The notes beneath the pieces were generated by a model. That model did not search any database, was not told the DNA's origin, and saw only the letters and a program-made list of their open reading frames with translations. A program made the translations under genes and the position numbers. Positions 14,458 to 15,775 of a DNA stretch of 15,775 nt are shown piece by piece; within the stretch, counting starts at the first letter, position 1; each line of letters opens with the position of its first letter. Origin of the DNA: Holophagaceae bacterium (lineage in GTDB: Bacteria > Acidobacteriota > Holophagae > Holophagales > Holophagaceae); contig JANXYT010000441.1 in assembly GCA_025355915.1 (NCBI GenBank), positions 1 to 15,775 of the forward strand. The letters are read 5' to 3'.

Positions 14458-15775
14458 CTACTCGGCTTTGGGCTTCTTTGCCCGAATCGCCTTGGGCTTG
14501 GGAGCCTTTTCGGCGGGCTTCTCCGCCTTGTCCTTCTTGACGGGTTCCTTGGTTGCCTTGGCTTTGGGCGCGGCCTTCTTTTTCGCCGGGACTGCGGGGG
14601 CGGTGACCGGTGCAGGCACCACTGGCGGCGTGGGTTCCGGCGCGGTAGCTACCTTGGCCCGGGGCGTGCGCTTGGGCTTGGCAGATTCCGTTGCGGCCGG
14701 TGCAGCCGCCGACGCGGGGGCGCCGATCTTCGGCCGGGGACTCGGCGTCAGCAGACTGGCGACCAGGCCCGGGGTGGCCTTGGGAGGTTCGGGCTGAGAT
14801 TCTGAGCGGGGAGCGCGCTCGGTCCGTTCTGCGGAAGGCGCGGCCTGGGCCGTGGCCTCGCCGGCCCGGTCCGGACCGCCCTTGCGCCGGCGGCGGCGGC
14901 GTTTGCGCTTGGTGCCGTCGCCCTTGGGCTCGTCGCCCGATTCCTCGGCACCCTCTTCGGCCTCGTCATCCTCGGGCTTGGCACTTTCGAAGAGGGCGCG
15001 CAGGCGCTCTCGCTCATCCAGGGCCGCCCGCTGGAGGTCCCGGCGGTCGTACTTGAAGGCTTCCTTCTTGGCATCCTTGGGGCCTTCACCATGAATGCCC
15101 AGGGCCTTGTCGAAGGAAATGGGGCTGTCGCCCCCAAGCACCACCGTTTCGTCCTCGGGGATGCCCTTCGTGCGCGGAGGCTTGGGAGCCGGCTTCTCAA
15201 CCGGGGCCTCCTCGGCCCGCTCGATTTCAGCAGCCATCTCGCCGTACCCCATGGACCAATCGGCCAGGATGAGGACCTTCGCCTCACTCTCGTCCTCCAT
15301 TTGCGCCAGCTCCCGGCGCTTCTGGTTCAGCACGGCGGCGGCGATGGTGGGGGCAAGCTTCACGCGGATTTCACCAATACCGCCTTTGGCGAGGATGCCG
15401 TGCAGGCGGCGCACCACGGAGAGCACCATGGCCTCGATGGTCTTCACCTTGCCGGTGCCCGTGCAGGTGGGACAGGTCTCGTGGTTCACGTGCTGGAGAC
15501 TGGGCCGGATGCGCTGGCGGGTCATGACCAGCACGCCGAAACGGTTGATCTTTCCCACCTCCATGCGCGCCTTGTCGGCCTTGAGGCATTCCACCAGGCG
15601 GTCTTGGACTGCGCGGATGTGGGAATCGCGTTTCATGTCGATGAAATCGATGGCGATGAGGCCGGCCAGATCGCGCAGGCGCAGCTGCCGGGCCACCTCC
15701 TCGGCCGCCTCCATGTTGGTCTTCTGGGCCATGTCCTCCACACCGTCGCCGGAGGTCTTGCCACTGTTCACGTCG
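14458..15775 (-). CDS. Ribonuclease E/G family protein, C-terminal part (gene cut by right edge)
   Basis: The last 438 codons of an RNase E/G, an endoribonuclease for mRNA decay and rRNA/tRNA processing. The visible part opens inside the catalytic DNase-I-like domain. DVNSG at the edge corresponds to E. coli RNase E Asp303, and IAIDFIDM holds the equivalent of Asp346, both magnesium ligands. RQLRLRDLAGLIAIDFIDM and GKINRFGVLVMTRQR are strong family signatures. The zinc-link CPTCTGTG (about 15453-15480) allows tetramer formation. After the small domain come about 240 residues of low complexity: an acidic patch (EDDEAEEGAEESGDEP), an Arg run (KRKRRRRRRKGG, about 14877-14915) and a Lys/Ala/Pro tail. 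This fits a disordered RNA-binding or scaffold region, so the protein resembles RNase E more than RNase G. A GTG at 15771 is internal (Val of DVNSG), not a start. Confidence 0.92.
   Translation of the reverse strand, partial: DVNSGKTSGDGVEDMAQKTNMEAAEEVARQLRLRDLAGLIAIDFIDMKRDSHIRAVQDRLVECLKADKARMEVGKINRFGVLVMTRQRIRPSLQHVNHETCPTCTGTGKVKTIEAMVLSVVRRLHGILAKGGIGEIRVKLAPTIAAAVLNQKRRELAQMEDESEAKVLILADWSMGYGEMAAEIERAEEAPVEKPAPKPPRTKGIPEDETVVLGGDSPISFDKALGIHGEGPKDAKKEAFKYDRRDLQRAALDERERLRALFESAKPEDDEAEEGAEESGDEPKGDGTKRKRRRRRRKGGPDRAGEATAQAAPSAERTERAPRSESQPEPPKATPGLVASLLTPSPRPKIGAPASAAAPAATESAKPKRTPRAKVATAPEPTPPVVPAPVTAPAVPAKKKAAPKAKATKEPVKKDKAEKPAEKAPKPKAIRAKKPKAE

Noticed and set aside
15769..15771. 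GTG as the start of a 437-residue RNase E/G protein
   Set aside because: The GTG is the Val of the conserved DVNSG catalytic motif, so the gene continues beyond the right edge.
1..15775. tRNA, rRNA, insertion sequence, phage or integration site
   Set aside because: I found no cloverleaf-like segment, transposase or integrase motif, or flanking direct repeats. All large open frames are explained by core genes.

Overview
The window reads as chromosomal DNA of a high-GC, LPS-bearing (diderm) bacterium with a chemosensory apparatus. It carries lptD and kdsB, which serve outer-membrane LPS, together with a CheA/CheW/receptor cluster. Several genes begin at TTG or GTG. The style of the proteins suggests Acidobacteriota, perhaps the Holophaga/Geothrix group. 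That is an impression from protein character and cannot be proved here. No rRNA, tRNA, CRISPR, phage or insertion-sequence genes were seen. Coding density is very high and the largest non-coding stretch is about 164 bp.

Left block, minus strand (6872 down to 1): cheA, cheW, fabH, rsmD, a large chemoreceptor (MCP) and the first 92 codons of a membrane sensor that runs off the left edge. Gaps are -8, 48, 12, 19 and 39 bp, so this looks like one transcription unit. A fatty-acid initiation enzyme (FabH) and a 16S rRNA methyltransferase (RsmD) sit inside a signalling array. No cheY, cheB or cheR is visible. The receptor has about six membrane helices, an unusually long cytoplasmic coiled coil and a non-canonical hairpin tip.

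Divergent junction (6873-7036): a structured repeat built from heptamers. Eight in-register GGAGNNN-type units are followed by a perfect small hairpin and then by CCTCCNN-type units on the other arm. It lies between cheA and kdsB and ends right at a possible -10 box for kdsB.

Central block, plus strand (7037-11419): kdsB (CMP-Kdo synthesis), trxB (thioredoxin reductase), alr (alanine racemase) and a diguanylate cyclase with one degraded and one phosphoacceptor-less receiver domain. Gaps are 54, 12 and 48 bp, consistent with co-transcription of at least trxB and alr. KdsB and Alr supply building blocks of LPS and peptidoglycan, so the block has an envelope theme.

Right block, minus strand (15775 down to 11409): an RNase E/G family protein cut by the right edge, a ZIP metal transporter and lptD, with gaps of 6 and 7 bp. 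The end of lptD overlaps the end of the diguanylate cyclase gene tail to tail by 11 bp, leaving no room for a terminator between them.

I see no clearly new multi-gene system. The items most worth a second look are the heptamer palindrome, the atypical receptor in its odd operon, the LptD with only two cysteines and the dual-pseudoreceiver diguanylate cyclase.
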